Shown here piece by piece: positions 1-7,892 of a stretch of DNA of 64,000 nucleotides. The stretch covers positions 62,001 to 126,000 of the forward strand of contig CALVAN010000001.1 of the NCBI GenBank assembly GCA_944325555.1, read 5' to 3'. A program made the translations under genes and the position numbers. Under the pieces are notes generated by a model that was not told the DNA's origin, did not search any database, and was given only the letters and a program-made list of their open reading frames with translations. The stretch is from Candidatus Gastranaerophilales bacterium. Lineage in GTDB: Bacteria > Cyanobacteriota > Vampirovibrionia > Gastranaerophilales > Gastranaerophilaceae. Each line of letters starts with the position of its first letter. The first letter of the stretch is position 1.

Positions 1-268
1 ACTGACTCTGACGTAAAAAGAAATCTTTTTGATGTCATTTTGTTATGTTCCCTTTCATAATATACCCGGGTGACTCTCCGGGATTAGAAACATGTTAAAT
101 CAAAGGAAAATCAGGGTCAAACAATGGAATGCACAGCTTTACATAGCTTAATCAATACTTGCAAACCAATTGTTAATTTTTGGTTAAAAAACAAAGTGCA
201 ATTAAAAAACAGAGCAATAATATAGGTGTTGAGAGAAAAGATAATCGAATAACCGAAAGGAGAACATT
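1..268. other. upstream gap with two weak hairpins
   Basis: No gene is visible here. An AT-rich hairpin lies at about 15-30 (AAAAAG pairing with CTTTTT) and a GC hairpin at about 65-82 (CCCGG pairing with CCGGG). Neither has a convincing T-tract. The last part is the leader of the heat-shock gene, with a strong ribosome binding site (AAAGGAGAA) at about 256-264. Confidence 0.4.
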
Positions 269-724
269 ATGAGATTTTTAATAAAAAAAACACCGGACAC
301 ATTTTTAAAAACAGTTAACGATGAAATCAGTTCAATACTGAACAGAAACTTTGGAAATTTGTACCCTGAATACGGTTTTGCCGAAGATGCGGACAAATTG
401 ATGATGCCTGTTGAAATTAAAGAAAAAGAAGACCGCTTTGAAATCAAAGCAGAACTTCCGGGTGTTAAAAAAGAAGATTTAGACATAGATATGGATAAAT
501 CTCATATCACAATCAACGCCAAAAAAGAAGAAGAAACAGAAGAAAATTCTAAAACTTATAAAAAATCGGAATTTCAATACGGTGAATTTTCAAGAACGGT
601 TTACTTCTCCGAAGAAATCGATACAGAAAATACAAAAGCCAAACTTGAACACGGTGTTTTGAGAATCGAAGCACCTAAGATGAAAAAAGAAAATAATAAC
701 AACAAAAAACTTGTTGTAGAATAA
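269..724 (+). CDS. Hsp20-family small heat-shock protein
   Basis: A 151-residue alpha-crystallin-type chaperone that would hold unfolding proteins in soluble form in the cytoplasm. The crystallin domain spans about residues 47-137, with the typical ELPGVKKEDLDI strand region near 62-73 and the closing motif LEHGVLRI near 126-133. A short tail ends in LVVE, comparable to the I-x-I anchor of the family. The start is supported by a strong Shine-Dalgarno sequence a few bases upstream and a terminator follows closely, so this looks monocistronic. I see no CIRCE-type inverted repeat upstream, so heat control, if any, uses another signal. Confidence 0.93.
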   Translation: MRFLIKKTPDTFLKTVNDEISSILNRNFGNLYPEYGFAEDADKLMMPVEIKEKEDRFEIKAELPGVKKEDLDIDMDKSHITINAKKEEETEENSKTYKKSEFQYGEFSRTVYFSEEIDTENTKAKLEHGVLRIEAPKMKKENNNNKKLVVE

Positions 725-755
725 TTTACTTCATCCATCTATCCATAAAATAAAC

Positions 756-789
756 CAAAACCCTGCCTTGTTTAAGGCGGGGTTTTTTA
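756..789 (+). terminator. Rho-independent terminator after the Hsp20 gene
   Basis: CCCTGCCTT pairs with AAGGCGGGG around a short loop and is followed by a run of six T. It lies 35-65 bases past the Hsp20 stop codon. Confidence 0.85.
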
Positions 790-800
790 TAAGCTTTGTT

Positions 801-826
801 GTCGGGCTGAAAGTCCAACCTGAGAC
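801..826. repeat. 26-base direct repeat, left copy
   Basis: A 26-base sequence beginning GTCGGGCTGAAAGTCC and ending CCTGAGAC. An identical copy is at 1167-1192. The pair brackets repeat element A1. Confidence 0.8.
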
Positions 827-843
827 TCTGCGGTTATTATGCA

Positions 844-1079
844 CGGCTTACATTGTAAGCCGTAGGGGGTTCGGGGCGAAGCCCTGACGGAATTTGGGCT
901 AGAAATTTTTAAACGAAGGAATGAAAATTTACCGTACCGAAATTGACATTTTATGAGTGGACGGAAATTTTCGTTTCTGAGTTTTAAAATCTCTTTTGAT
1001 ATAGCGTGTTTTTCTTTTTTGGTTCGTTTTTTCTTTTTGCCTCGCAAACAAAAAGAAAAAATGAACATAAGAAAAAAAT
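844..1079 (+). repeat. structured repeat element A, copy 1
   Basis: About 235 bases related to a second copy at 43421-43642. Both begin with a hairpin (CGGCTTAC/GTAAGCCG here, CGGCTCAC/GTGAGCCG in the other copy), followed by a shared GTAGGGGGTTCGGGGC core. A less conserved middle can fold into a long hairpin around CCGT/ACGG. Both end in an 18-base-pair stem running GTTC...TTTG / CAAA...GAAC. The stems keep pairing although their sequences differ. Open reading frames across it are by-products of the repeat. It could be a non-autonomous mobile element or a structured RNA. Confidence 0.75.
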
Positions 1080-1122
1080 ATAATCTTTGTATTTATTCAT
1101 TACTTTAATTTTTATACGCATG

Positions 1123-1140
1123 CAGATACTTCGTATCTGA
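1123..1140. other. small hairpin in the A1 flank
   Basis: CAGATAC pairs with GTATCTG around a three-base loop. There is no T-tract. It lies in the otherwise empty stretch 1080-1166 between A1 and the right 26-base repeat. Confidence 0.45.
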
Positions 1141-1166
1141 CTTAGTCCCTCTCATAAAAGTATTGT

Positions 1167-1192
1167 GTCGGGCTGAAAGTCCAACCTGAGAC
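1167..1192. repeat. 26-base direct repeat, right copy
   Basis: Identical to 801-826. It lies about 50 bases beyond the stop codon of the minus-strand UPF0210 gene. Confidence 0.8.
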
Positions 1193-1244
1193 GTGATTAA
1201 TTACGTTTTGGCGCTACAGATTACCCTGCAACAAAAAACCGATA

Positions 1245-2612
1245 TTAATTATTCAAACTGTGAATCGGAGCGGGGATTCTTCCGCCACGCTGCACAAATT
1301 TGCTTGAAGAAAGCGTGTTAACACTCATAATCGGAGCCTCGCCAAGCAGCCCTCCGAATACAACCTTATCCCCAGCCTTTTTATTCGGTGCGGGGATAAT
1401 CCTTACAGCCGTAGTCTTTTTGTTAATCATACCTATTGCCATCTCGTCCGCAATTATGCCCGAGATTGTGTCTGCCGGCGTGTCCCCGGGGACGGCAATC
1501 ATATCTAAGCCTACCGAACAAACAGAGGTCATTGCTTCAAGCTTGTCAAAGGTTAAACAGCCTTTAGTTGCAGCCTCTATCATTCCTGCATCTTCAGAAA
1601 CCGGTATAAATGCCCCCGACAAACCGCCGACATGAGAGCTTGCCATAATGCCGCCTTTTTTAACCGCATCGTTAAGCATTGCAAGGGCAGCGGTTGTACC
1701 GTGGGCACCCGCATGCTCAAGCCCCATTGCCTGAAAAATTCCTGCAACGCTGTCGCCGATTTCCGGCGTAGGTGCAAGAGAAAGGTCGATTATGCCGAAG
1801 GGAAGGTTCATCCTCTGCGCCATTTCCCTGCCGACGAGTTCTCCCGTGGATGTGATTTTGAAGGCAATTTGTTTTATTTTGTTTGCCATTTCGCTAAAGT
1901 TTGTGCCCTCGGGTAATGCTTCTATTGCCGCACGTACAACCCCAGGACCCGACACACCGACGTTCAGGGCACATTCAGGCTCGCCGTAACCGTGGAAAGC
2001 ACCTGCCATAAACGGGTTATCTCCCGGAACATTGCAAAAACAAACAAGTTTTGCTGCGCCTATACCGTCTTTGTCCGCCGTCAATTGCGCCGCCTGCTTT
2101 ATTGTCTGACCCATTTTTAAGACAGCATCCATGTTTATGCCCGCTTTAGAGCTTGCAACATTAACCGAGGAGCATATTCTCTCCGTTTGTTTTAAAGCCT
2201 CGGGAATACTTTCGATAAGCGCAATATCACCACGTGTGCAGCCTTTTTCCACCAGAGCGCCGAAACCGCCTATAAAATTTACGCCGACATCTTTTGCGGC
2301 TTTATCAAGAACTTTGGCAAGATGCACATAATCGTATTCTTTGCAGGATTCGCCCACAAGTGATATCGGGGTTACGGAAATTCTTTTGTTGATTATGGGA
2401 ATGGAGTATTCTTCTTCTATCTCGTTTGCCATGGCAACAAGATTTTTGGCATACCGTGTGATTTTTTCGTAAATCTTTTCTCCAACGGCTTTTACATCGG
2501 TATCGCAGCAGTCACGCAGGCTTAATGCAAGCGTTACCGTCCTTATATCCAGATGATGCACACGAATCATGTCTATGGTTTCCAGTATGGAATCAGCGTT
2601 TATATAACTCAT
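1245..2612 (-). CDS. UPF0210 (DUF711, PFL-like) family protein
   Basis: A 455-residue protein matching in length and style the UPF0210 family, which is distantly related to pyruvate formate-lyase-type folds; its reaction is not established. Recognisable stretches include the start [17 protein letters not shown], the glycine-rich [16 protein letters not shown] region in the middle, and [16 protein letters not shown] towards the end. The start is supported by GTGAGGAA just upstream. It sits 53 bases downstream of an ACT-domain gene, the usual partner of this family, so the two are probably one unit in which the ACT protein senses a small ligand. Confidence 0.9.
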   Translation of the reverse strand: MSYINADSILETIDMIRVHHLDIRTVTLALSLRDCCDTDVKAVGEKIYEKITRYAKNLVAMANEIEEEYSIPIINKRISVTPISLVGESCKEYDYVHLAKVLDKAAKDVGVNFIGGFGALVEKGCTRGDIALIESIPEALKQTERICSSVNVASSKAGINMDAVLKMGQTIKQAAQLTADKDGIGAAKLVCFCNVPGDNPFMAGAFHGYGEPECALNVGVSGPGVVRAAIEALPEGTNFSEMANKIKQIAFKITSTGELVGREMAQRMNLPFGIIDLSLAPTPEIGDSVAGIFQAMGLEHAGAHGTTAALAMLNDAVKKGGIMASSHVGGLSGAFIPVSEDAGMIEAATKGCLTFDKLEAMTSVCSVGLDMIAVPGDTPADTISGIIADEMAIGMINKKTTAVRIIPAPNKKAGDKVVFGGLLGEAPIMSVNTLSSSKFVQRGGRIPAPIHSLNN

Positions 2613-2665
2613 TTTTCCTCACAATTTAAAATTTCAAACAAAATATACAGGCTGGTGCTTGTGTT

Positions 2666-2956
2666 TTAGATGTTATGCATTTTGTCAAAGATTTGTTTTT
2701 TTTGAACCCAGATTTCCATCTGCAATTCTTCGCCGGCTTTTTGGAGCGCTTCTTTTATTTCTTTAAAAGATTTTTCCGCTTGAGAAATATCGCCGAGCAA
2801 AAACATAACAAAATAATCCTGCATAATGGTTTGTTTTATGTCCTCGATATTTACCCTGTATTCGGCAAGAACATTGGCAACTTTTGCAACGATGCCGATT
2901 CTGTCCACGCCGGAAACGGTTATTATTATTTTATTTTCGGATCTGTTTTCCTGCAT
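2666..2956 (-). CDS. ACT-domain protein (UPF0237 type)
   Basis: A 96-residue single ACT domain, a fold that binds amino acids or other small ligands. The ACT signature is visible at the start: KIIITVSGVDRIGIVAKVAN, then a helix and a strand VNIEDIKQTIMQDYFVMFLLGD. The ribosome binding site GAGGTAAAA precedes the ATG. It lies immediately upstream of the UPF0210 gene on the same strand, the standard arrangement for these two families. The ligand cannot be told from sequence. Confidence 0.88.
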   Translation of the reverse strand: MQENRSENKIIITVSGVDRIGIVAKVANVLAEYRVNIEDIKQTIMQDYFVMFLLGDISQAEKSFKEIKEALQKAGEELQMEIWVQKKQIFDKMHNI

Positions 2957-2997
2957 TGTTTTACCTCAATATTATGTGCAATATAATAATAACCCAT

Positions 2998-3720
2998 TTA
3001 ATAAATTAAGTCACCGCTGTAGATTATTTTTTCCCTGTTTTGGCTGTCCGTGACAATTAAATTGCCTTGAGTGTCAATATTTTTGGCAATATATTGCTCT
3101 TTTTGTGCGTTATCTCTCTGTTGGATATAAACGGTTTTGCCCAAAAAGTCCGTATATTTTAAATACTCCTCTTTAAAACCTTCAAACCCGTATTGCTCGG
3201 CATTTTCATAATTTTCAAAAAAGGTGTCCAGAAGTTTTTGCAAAAACTCTTCTTTGTTAATGTTTTTTCCTGTTTCAAGATTTAATGAGGTGGCGGGTTT
3301 GTCGATACTTGCAATTGTTTGAGCGTCGCAGTTGAGGTTTACGCCTATACCCAGTACCAAACCTGCGGGTTTGTTGTTTTTAAGCACAGCTTCGCTTAGT
3401 ATGCCGCAGATTTTTTTGTTGTTAATTAAAACATCGTTGGGCCATTTAATTTGGGGCTGCACTCCGTATGTGCCCAGAACTTTTGCGGCGGCAACGCCCA
3501 TGTACTGGGTAAAATTGGCTATATGAGCGTGGTTTTGCGGTTTCAAAACCAAAGACAGATAAATATTCTCGCAATTTTTGGAAACCCATACACGGTTGAA
3601 CCTGCCTCTGCCGCAGGTTTGTTCATCAGCGGCAATTGCCGTTTTATCTTCAAGCAAGTCAAAATTGGCTTTGCCGTAAGTGTTTGTGGAATCAATGCAG
3701 GCGAATTTTAAAAGTTTCAT
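2998..3720 (-). CDS. birA: biotin-[acetyl-CoA-carboxylase] ligase
   Basis: A 240-residue biotin-protein ligase that would activate biotin with ATP and attach it to the biotin carrier protein of acetyl-CoA carboxylase. The adenylate-binding signature GRGRFNRVW lies near residues 37-45, KWPNDVLI near 92-99 and GILSEA near 106-111, and the short C-terminal SH3-like domain ends in IYSGDLIY. It lacks the N-terminal helix-turn-helix of the E. coli protein, so it is the class I non-repressor form. The start has only a weak ribosome binding site (CGGAAA), and it follows the exported-protein gene by 9 bases. Confidence 0.92.
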   Translation of the reverse strand: MKLLKFACIDSTNTYGKANFDLLEDKTAIAADEQTCGRGRFNRVWVSKNCENIYLSLVLKPQNHAHIANFTQYMGVAAAKVLGTYGVQPQIKWPNDVLINNKKICGILSEAVLKNNKPAGLVLGIGVNLNCDAQTIASIDKPATSLNLETGKNINKEEFLQKLLDTFFENYENAEQYGFEGFKEEYLKYTDFLGKTVYIQQRDNAQKEQYIAKNIDTQGNLIVTDSQNREKIIYSGDLIY

Positions 3721-3729
3721 TTTCCGTTT

Positions 3730-4266
3730 TTATTTATCAACTCTTTTGCGAAGCATCAAAACAGTGCCCTGTTCGTCATAGCAGGCGTTGTCCACCCAGT
3801 GCCCGATGAGGTTTTGTTTTGCGTCATACATATACTGTTCTTTCTCGGAAACAACATAAGTGGCATTTTTAAAAGCGCCGTATTTGTTGTACGCAACCGA
3901 GCGGTGCGGATATTCATTGTAGGGTTTGTTCAGTACATCGACTTTAAAAAGGGAGCCTGTTTCGCTGTAATAATAGTTGTGATACGGGTCATTAGCATAT
4001 CTTACGCCGTACGTGCCGTCGGAGAACAAGGCAAGATAGCGGTTGCCCACTTTGTGCACGCCGTTTTTCATTGACGTATAGTTTTCCATGTAATTAGGGT
4101 CTGACCAGTAATCCCTGAACTCGTTAGGTCCTAAAGCATAGTCTATATTATTAAAAGTTTCTTCTCTGGCGAGTTCTGCATTAATTTCCGCATTACCCTG
4201 CAAAACCAGCGCTGATGCGGGTAACATTATAAAGAATGCAAAAATTGTTAACAAAAATCTTTTCAT
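3730..4266 (-). CDS. exported protein of unknown function
   Basis: A 178-residue protein with a clear signal peptide (about residues 1-19, cleavage near ASA-LVL). The mature part is rich in Tyr, Asn and Gly, with repeated short segments such as GNRYLALFSDGTYGVRY, KYGAFKNATY and YDAKQNLIGHW. These resemble degenerate WG/toast-rack-type beta repeats, but the match is not strong enough to name. It lies between birA and the rplT terminator and may be co-transcribed with birA. No recognised function. Confidence 0.7.
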   Translation of the reverse strand: MKRFLLTIFAFFIMLPASALVLQGNAEINAELAREETFNNIDYALGPNEFRDYWSDPNYMENYTSMKNGVHKVGNRYLALFSDGTYGVRYANDPYHNYYYSETGSLFKVDVLNKPYNEYPHRSVAYNKYGAFKNATYVVSEKEQYMYDAKQNLIGHWVDNACYDEQGTVLMLRKRVDK

Positions 4267-4283
4267 AATTTAATAATATAATA

Positions 4284-4323
4284 AAAATACTCCGAAAGTC
4301 ACAAACTAACGGAGTATTTTTTT
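4284..4323 (-). terminator. terminator downstream of rplT (minus strand)
   Basis: ATACTCCG pairs with CGGAGTAT; on the minus strand the stem is followed by TTTTTATT. A T-run also flanks the other side, so it could work in both directions. It separates rplT from the downstream exported-protein gene. Confidence 0.8.
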
Positions 4324-4342
4324 ACTATTCAAATATTTTTGA

Positions 4343-4693
4343 TTAAGCCTTAGCTTTAGCCGTTTCAACAATAACAGAGAATGCTTCCGGCTCTCTTACA
4401 GCCATATCGGCGAGCATTTTTCTGTTAACCTGAATATCAGCTTTTTTAAGTGCGTTCATGAATTTTGAATAGCTCAAGCCGTGTTGTCTAACAGCAGCGT
4501 TGATTCTTACAATCCACAAACGACGCATATTTCTTTTTCTGTTGCGTCTGTCTCTGTATTGATATTTGAGTTTTTTCATTACGGCAGTATTAGCAACTTT
4601 GAAGATTCTGCTTCTTGCACCGATAAAGCCTTTAGCTAACTTTAATATTTTTTTGTGTCTTTTTCTTAAGACATTTCCGCGTTTTACTCTCAT
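4343..4693 (-). CDS. rplT: 50S ribosomal protein L20
   Basis: A 116-residue protein of full family length, with the basic start [20 protein letters not shown], the [22 protein letters not shown]-binding segment near residues 49-67 and the globular domain starting [18 protein letters not shown]20 is an early assembly protein that binds domain II of 23S rRNA. In E. coli and B. subtilis it represses its own operon by binding an mRNA leader. It follows rpmI by 13 bases. Confidence 0.97.
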   Translation of the reverse strand: MRVKRGNVLRKRHKKILKLAKGFIGARSRIFKVANTAVMKKLKYQYRDRRNRKRNMRRLWIVRINAAVRQHGLSYSKFMNALKKADIQVNRKMLADMAVREPEAFSVIVETAKAKA

Positions 4694-4706
4694 TTTTTAA
4701 CCTTCC

Positions 4707-4916
4707 TTATCTTGAATATTTTTTGTACGGTAATTCTCTAGAAACCAATTTCAAATTAGTTTCAGATACTTCAGTCATGCCTGTCATTCTTCTTTTTCTG
4801 TCGGCAGACTTGTGTTGAAGCAGGTGTTTTTTACCTGAGGAAAGTCTCATGATTTTACCTGAAGCTGTCACTTTGTAGCGTTTTGCAGCTGCGCGGTGTG
4901 TTTTCATCTTTGGCAT
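4707..4916 (-). CDS. rpmI: 50S ribosomal protein L35
   Basis: A 69-residue protein with the family start MPKMKTHRAAAKRYKVTASGKI and the motif KKHLLQHKSADRKRRM. The frame is open further upstream, but the ATG at 4916 has an excellent AAAGGAGAA ribosome binding site and matches the family start. It is first in a two-gene unit with rplT. The infC gene, commonly upstream of rpmI in other bacteria, is absent; the divergent kor operon lies there instead. Confidence 0.96.
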   Translation of the reverse strand: MPKMKTHRAAAKRYKVTASGKIMRLSSGKKHLLQHKSADRKRRMTGMTEVSETNLKLVSRELPYKKYSR

Positions 4917-4942
4917 AGTTTTTTCTCCTTTCAAAATAAAAG

Positions 4943-4983
4943 CCGGACTCACGGGTGGAAACCACTTTGAACCGCAGTCCCGT
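4943..4983 (-). promoter_or_regulatory. structured leader upstream of rpmI-rplT (candidate L20 leader)
   Basis: On the minus strand CGGGACT pairs with AGTCCGG (one mismatch) and encloses an inner hairpin GTGG-TTT-CCAC, ending about 15 bases before the rpmI ribosome binding site. A compact nested stem at this position is where autoregulatory L20 leaders occur in other bacteria. Function is inferred only from position and folding. Confidence 0.4.
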
Positions 4984-5191
4984 TTAGTTTTACCGGATTA
5001 TTATGACATGCCGTCCACAATAACCCTTTGTATCATTATTGTATGCACAAAACAAAACCATGCAAGCATGGAAATTATTTTGCCGTTTAATATTTAATGT
5101 TTTTTAACATTGTGTTACTTAGTTATACGCTCGAGGTATTTGGGTAAAAATTTATTGTTAACAAATTATAACGCTACATTGCCTTTGCAGG

Positions 5192-5219
5192 TTGTATTTT
5201 AATCCCCCCGTGATACAAT
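5192..5219 (+). promoter_or_regulatory. candidate promoter of the kor operon
   Basis: TTGTAT at 5192-5197 and TACAAT at 5214-5219, separated by 16 bases, give a reasonable sigma-70-type promoter about 40 bases before korD. A second -10-like box TATACT lies at 5234-5239. Found by eye. Confidence 0.4.
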
Positions 5220-5256
5220 TGAATTAGACAAACTATACTTTAAAATCGAGAAATTT

Positions 5257-5466
5257 ATGGGCAGGATTGTTATAGACAGAGAAGTGTGTAAGGGTTGCTA
5301 TTTATGTATAAAAGCATGCCCCAAAGGTTTATTAAGAAAGAGTAAGGAAGCTAATTTGCACGGGGATTTTCCGGTAGAATTTCATGACGAAAAAAATGAA
5401 TGTATCGGGTGTGCAATGTGTGCTGTGAATTGTCCCGATGTAGCAATAAGAGAGGTTTACAGATAG
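5257..5466 (+). CDS. korD: 2-oxoacid:ferredoxin oxidoreductase, delta (ferredoxin-like) subunit
   Basis: A 69-residue ferredoxin-like protein with two 4Fe-4S motifs: cysteines 11, 14, 17 and 21 and cysteines 49, 52, 55 and 59, each set ending in CP. In KorDABC-type enzymes this subunit passes electrons from the catalytic subunits to free ferredoxin. It is the first gene of the operon. Its stop codon TAG shares a base with the GTG start of the next gene. The ribosome binding site is weak. Whether the complex prefers 2-oxoglutarate or branched-chain 2-oxoacids cannot be decided from this subunit. Confidence 0.88.
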   Translation: MGRIVIDREVCKGCYLCIKACPKGLLRKSKEANLHGDFPVEFHDEKNECIGCAMCAVNCPDVAIREVYR

Positions 5467-6554
5467 TGGCAAAAGTATTGGTAAAAGGTAATGAGGCTAT
5501 TGCGCAGGCTGCTATCAATGCGGGCTGTCAGTGTTATTTCGGTTATCCTATTACGCCGCAAAGTGAAATAGGAGAATATATGGGCAAGCATATGCCGGAA
5601 CTCGGCAGAGTGTTTATCACTGCTGAAAGCGAGCTTGCTTCAATAAATATGGTTATAGGTGCGGGTACTACGGGCACCAAAGCGATGACTTCTTCTTCAT
5701 CATGCGGTATTGCGCTTATGCAGGAGGCTTTGTCCGCAATGTGCTGCGCCGAGGTCCCCGGTGTAATCATAAGCGTTATGCGTGGCGGCCCCGGATTGGG
5801 CAACATTGCCCCCGCTCAGGGCGATTATTTTCAGGCGCTTAAAGGCGGCGGAAACGGCGATTATAAAATTATCGTGCTTTCCCCTTCCACTGTTCAGGAA
5901 GCTATAGATTTGACTTACAGAGCGTTCCACCTCGCTTTGAAATACAGAAACCCCGTTATGCTTCTTGCTGACGGTGTGCTCGGGCAAATGATGGAGCCTG
6001 CTGATTTTGGCGAGTATCCTTACAAAGACCCTGATGTTACGCAATGGGCGCTTGACGGAGCAAATAACCGCCCTGCAAGAAATATTGTTTCGCTCCACAT
6101 GCCGGAAGGTGAAATGGAGATGCTCACTAACCGTATTTTCAAAAAATATGAAGAAGTTGCCAAAAACGAAACAACCTACGAGGATTATCTTCTTTCTGAT
6201 GCAAAACTTGTATTGACAGCCTTCGGCTCGGTTGGAAGAGTAGCCAAAGCTGCCGTAAAAAGGGCAAGAGATAACGGAATGAAAGTGGGACTTTTCCGTC
6301 CGGTTACTTTGTTCCCGTTCCCGGACAAAGATTTGCATGATGTTGCTAAGAAAGCTGATATGATTCTTGATTTGGAATTAAATAAAGGACAAATGCTTTT
6401 GGATGTGCGTTCTGCTGTATTTGGCGCCTGTCCGGTCGAGTTTTACGGCAGACCTGCCGGCGGACTGCTTACGCCTGATATGATTTACAACAAAATCACG
6501 GAGCTGTATTCAAAACTGGAAAATACGCAGAAAACGGAAGCAGGGGTAAGATAG
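5466..6554 (+). CDS. korA: 2-oxoacid:ferredoxin oxidoreductase, alpha subunit (KorA/VorB type)
   Basis: A 362-residue alpha subunit of a thiamine-diphosphate 2-oxoacid:ferredoxin oxidoreductase, which oxidatively decarboxylates a 2-oxoacid to its acyl-CoA. Family stretches are GNEAIAQAAINAGCQCYFGYPITPQSEI near the start, TSSSSCGIALMQEALSAM and VMRGGPGLGN in the middle. I place the start at the GTG at 5466, with AGAGAGG upstream; the frame is open back to 5400 but that part overlaps korD. The same family includes 2-oxoisovalerate (Vor) enzymes, so substrate is open. It ends 2 bases before korB. Confidence 0.9.
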   Translation: MAKVLVKGNEAIAQAAINAGCQCYFGYPITPQSEIGEYMGKHMPELGRVFITAESELASINMVIGAGTTGTKAMTSSSSCGIALMQEALSAMCCAEVPGVIISVMRGGPGLGNIAPAQGDYFQALKGGGNGDYKIIVLSPSTVQEAIDLTYRAFHLALKYRNPVMLLADGVLGQMMEPADFGEYPYKDPDVTQWALDGANNRPARNIVSLHMPEGEMEMLTNRIFKKYEEVAKNETTYEDYLLSDAKLVLTAFGSVGRVAKAAVKRARDNGMKVGLFRPVTLFPFPDKDLHDVAKKADMILDLELNKGQMLLDVRSAVFGACPVEFYGRPAGGLLTPDMIYNKITELYSKLENTQKTEAGVR

Positions 6555-6556
6555 AT

Positions 6557-7315
6557 ATGGAAACACTTGTATATAAAAGACCCGAATCACTTTTAAAAGA
6601 CGGACATTTTACATTCTGCCCCGGATGCGGTCATGGTGTGGTTTTAAGAATAATAGCAGAACTTCTGGACGAATTTAATTTGCAAAAAGATACCATAGCA
6701 ATATCTTCCGTCGGGTGTTCAATCTTTTTGGAAAAATTCTTTAATCTTGATGTTGCGGGTGCTTCGCACGGGCGTTCACCATGTGTTGCAACAGGTGTAA
6801 AAAGATGCAAGCCCGATAAATTTGTTTTCACTTATCAGGGTGACGGCGATGCCGCTACCATCGGTTTTAACGAAACAATACACACGGCGTGCAGAGGCGA
6901 GCATATTACAACCATAATGATTAACAATACCAATTTTGGTATGACAGGCGGTCAGGCCAGTGCCACAACTCTTGTCGGACAGGTTACGACAACAACACCT
7001 GCCGGCAGAAAAGCTGAGTTAACCGGTTATCCGCTGCATGCTGCCGAAATTATTTCAAAATGCGACGGAACTGCATATTCCGCAAGGGTAGCGATTACCT
7101 CGACAAAAAATATTATGCAGGCTAAAAAAGCGATTAAAAAAGCTTTTGAAGCACAAATAAACGGACTCGGCTACGGATTTGTCGAGGTGCTGGCGGCTTG
7201 TCCGACAAACTGGCACATGACACCCGTTGAGTCAGTGGAACATATTGATAACGTAATAGAAACAGTACACCCTCTCGGGGTGTTTAAAGACATTACCGCA
7301 CAGGAGAACAAATAA
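6557..7315 (+). CDS. korB: 2-oxoacid:ferredoxin oxidoreductase, beta (TPP-binding) subunit
   Basis: A 252-residue beta subunit that binds thiamine diphosphate and the 4Fe-4S cluster next to it. Visible are FCPGCGHG near residues 20-27, the metal/TPP motif GDGDAATIG near 95-103 with NNTNFGMTGGQ near 123-133, and PTNWHMTP near the end. Its last base overlaps the start of the gamma subunit (TAATG), so the two are translationally coupled. Its shortness relative to pyruvate oxidoreductases fits the four-subunit KorDABC class. Confidence 0.92.
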   Translation: METLVYKRPESLLKDGHFTFCPGCGHGVVLRIIAELLDEFNLQKDTIAISSVGCSIFLEKFFNLDVAGASHGRSPCVATGVKRCKPDKFVFTYQGDGDAATIGFNETIHTACRGEHITTIMINNTNFGMTGGQASATTLVGQVTTTTPAGRKAELTGYPLHAAEIISKCDGTAYSARVAITSTKNIMQAKKAIKKAFEAQINGLGYGFVEVLAACPTNWHMTPVESVEHIDNVIETVHPLGVFKDITAQENK

Positions 7316-7887
7316 TGAACGGTGATATGAGTGTGATTATATCAGGATTTGGCGGACAGGGTGCGCTTTTTGCGGGGATTTTATTATGCCACGCCGCTGT
7401 AATTGAAGGAAAACATACAACCTGGTTTCCGGCTTACGGAGCAGAAATGAGAGGCGGTGCTGTTAACTGTTCCGTTAATATTTCGGATTCCGATGTTCCT
7501 TCGCCGATTATTGATGAGGCTGATGCTGTTATTGCTCTTAACGATGCGTCGCAGGAAAAGTTTGAGCATAAAGTAAAAGCAGGCGGATTTATGATAATAA
7601 ATTCTTCTCTTTCTCATTTGAAAACGAAAAGAACTGATATAAATTACATAAAAATTCCGCTCAACGAACTTGCGCAAAAACTTTCCAAACAACCGGCTTT
7701 TGTTAATGTTATTGCACTTGGTGCTTTCCTTGAAAAAACTAAAATATTGAAAATAGAATCAGTAAAAGAAGTTATGAAGGAAATGGCAAAAACCGTTTCC
7801 GCCAAAAAAGCGGCTTTGCTGCCAAACAATCTTGAGTCTATTGATTTTGGTGCAAGTATTATAAGACAGCAAATGGTAACAGTATAG
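7315..7887 (+). CDS. korC: 2-oxoacid:ferredoxin oxidoreductase, gamma subunit
   Basis: A 190-residue gamma subunit with the domain hallmarks SGFGGQGALFAG near residues 10-21 and YGAEMRGGAVNCSV near 42-55. It completes the korDABC set and contributes to CoA binding in characterised relatives. The ATG overlaps the korB stop codon by one base; a second in-frame ATG four codons later is the alternative start. It is followed 5 bases later by the purine nucleoside phosphorylase gene, so the operon continues. Confidence 0.92.
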   Translation: MNGDMSVIISGFGGQGALFAGILLCHAAVIEGKHTTWFPAYGAEMRGGAVNCSVNISDSDVPSPIIDEADAVIALNDASQEKFEHKVKAGGFMIINSSLSHLKTKRTDINYIKIPLNELAQKLSKQPAFVNVIALGAFLEKTKILKIESVKEVMKEMAKTVSAKKAALLPNNLESIDFGASIIRQQMVTV

Positions 7888-7892
7888 AAATT

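Noticed and set aside
787-1068. 93-codon minus-strand frame
   Set aside because: Lies across the 26-base repeat and element A1; a similar frame exists across A2 because of the shared sequence.
5400-5465. Upstream extension of korA to an ATG inside korD
   Set aside because: It would overlap the korD iron-sulfur region; the GTG at 5466 with AGAGAGG upstream fits the family start.
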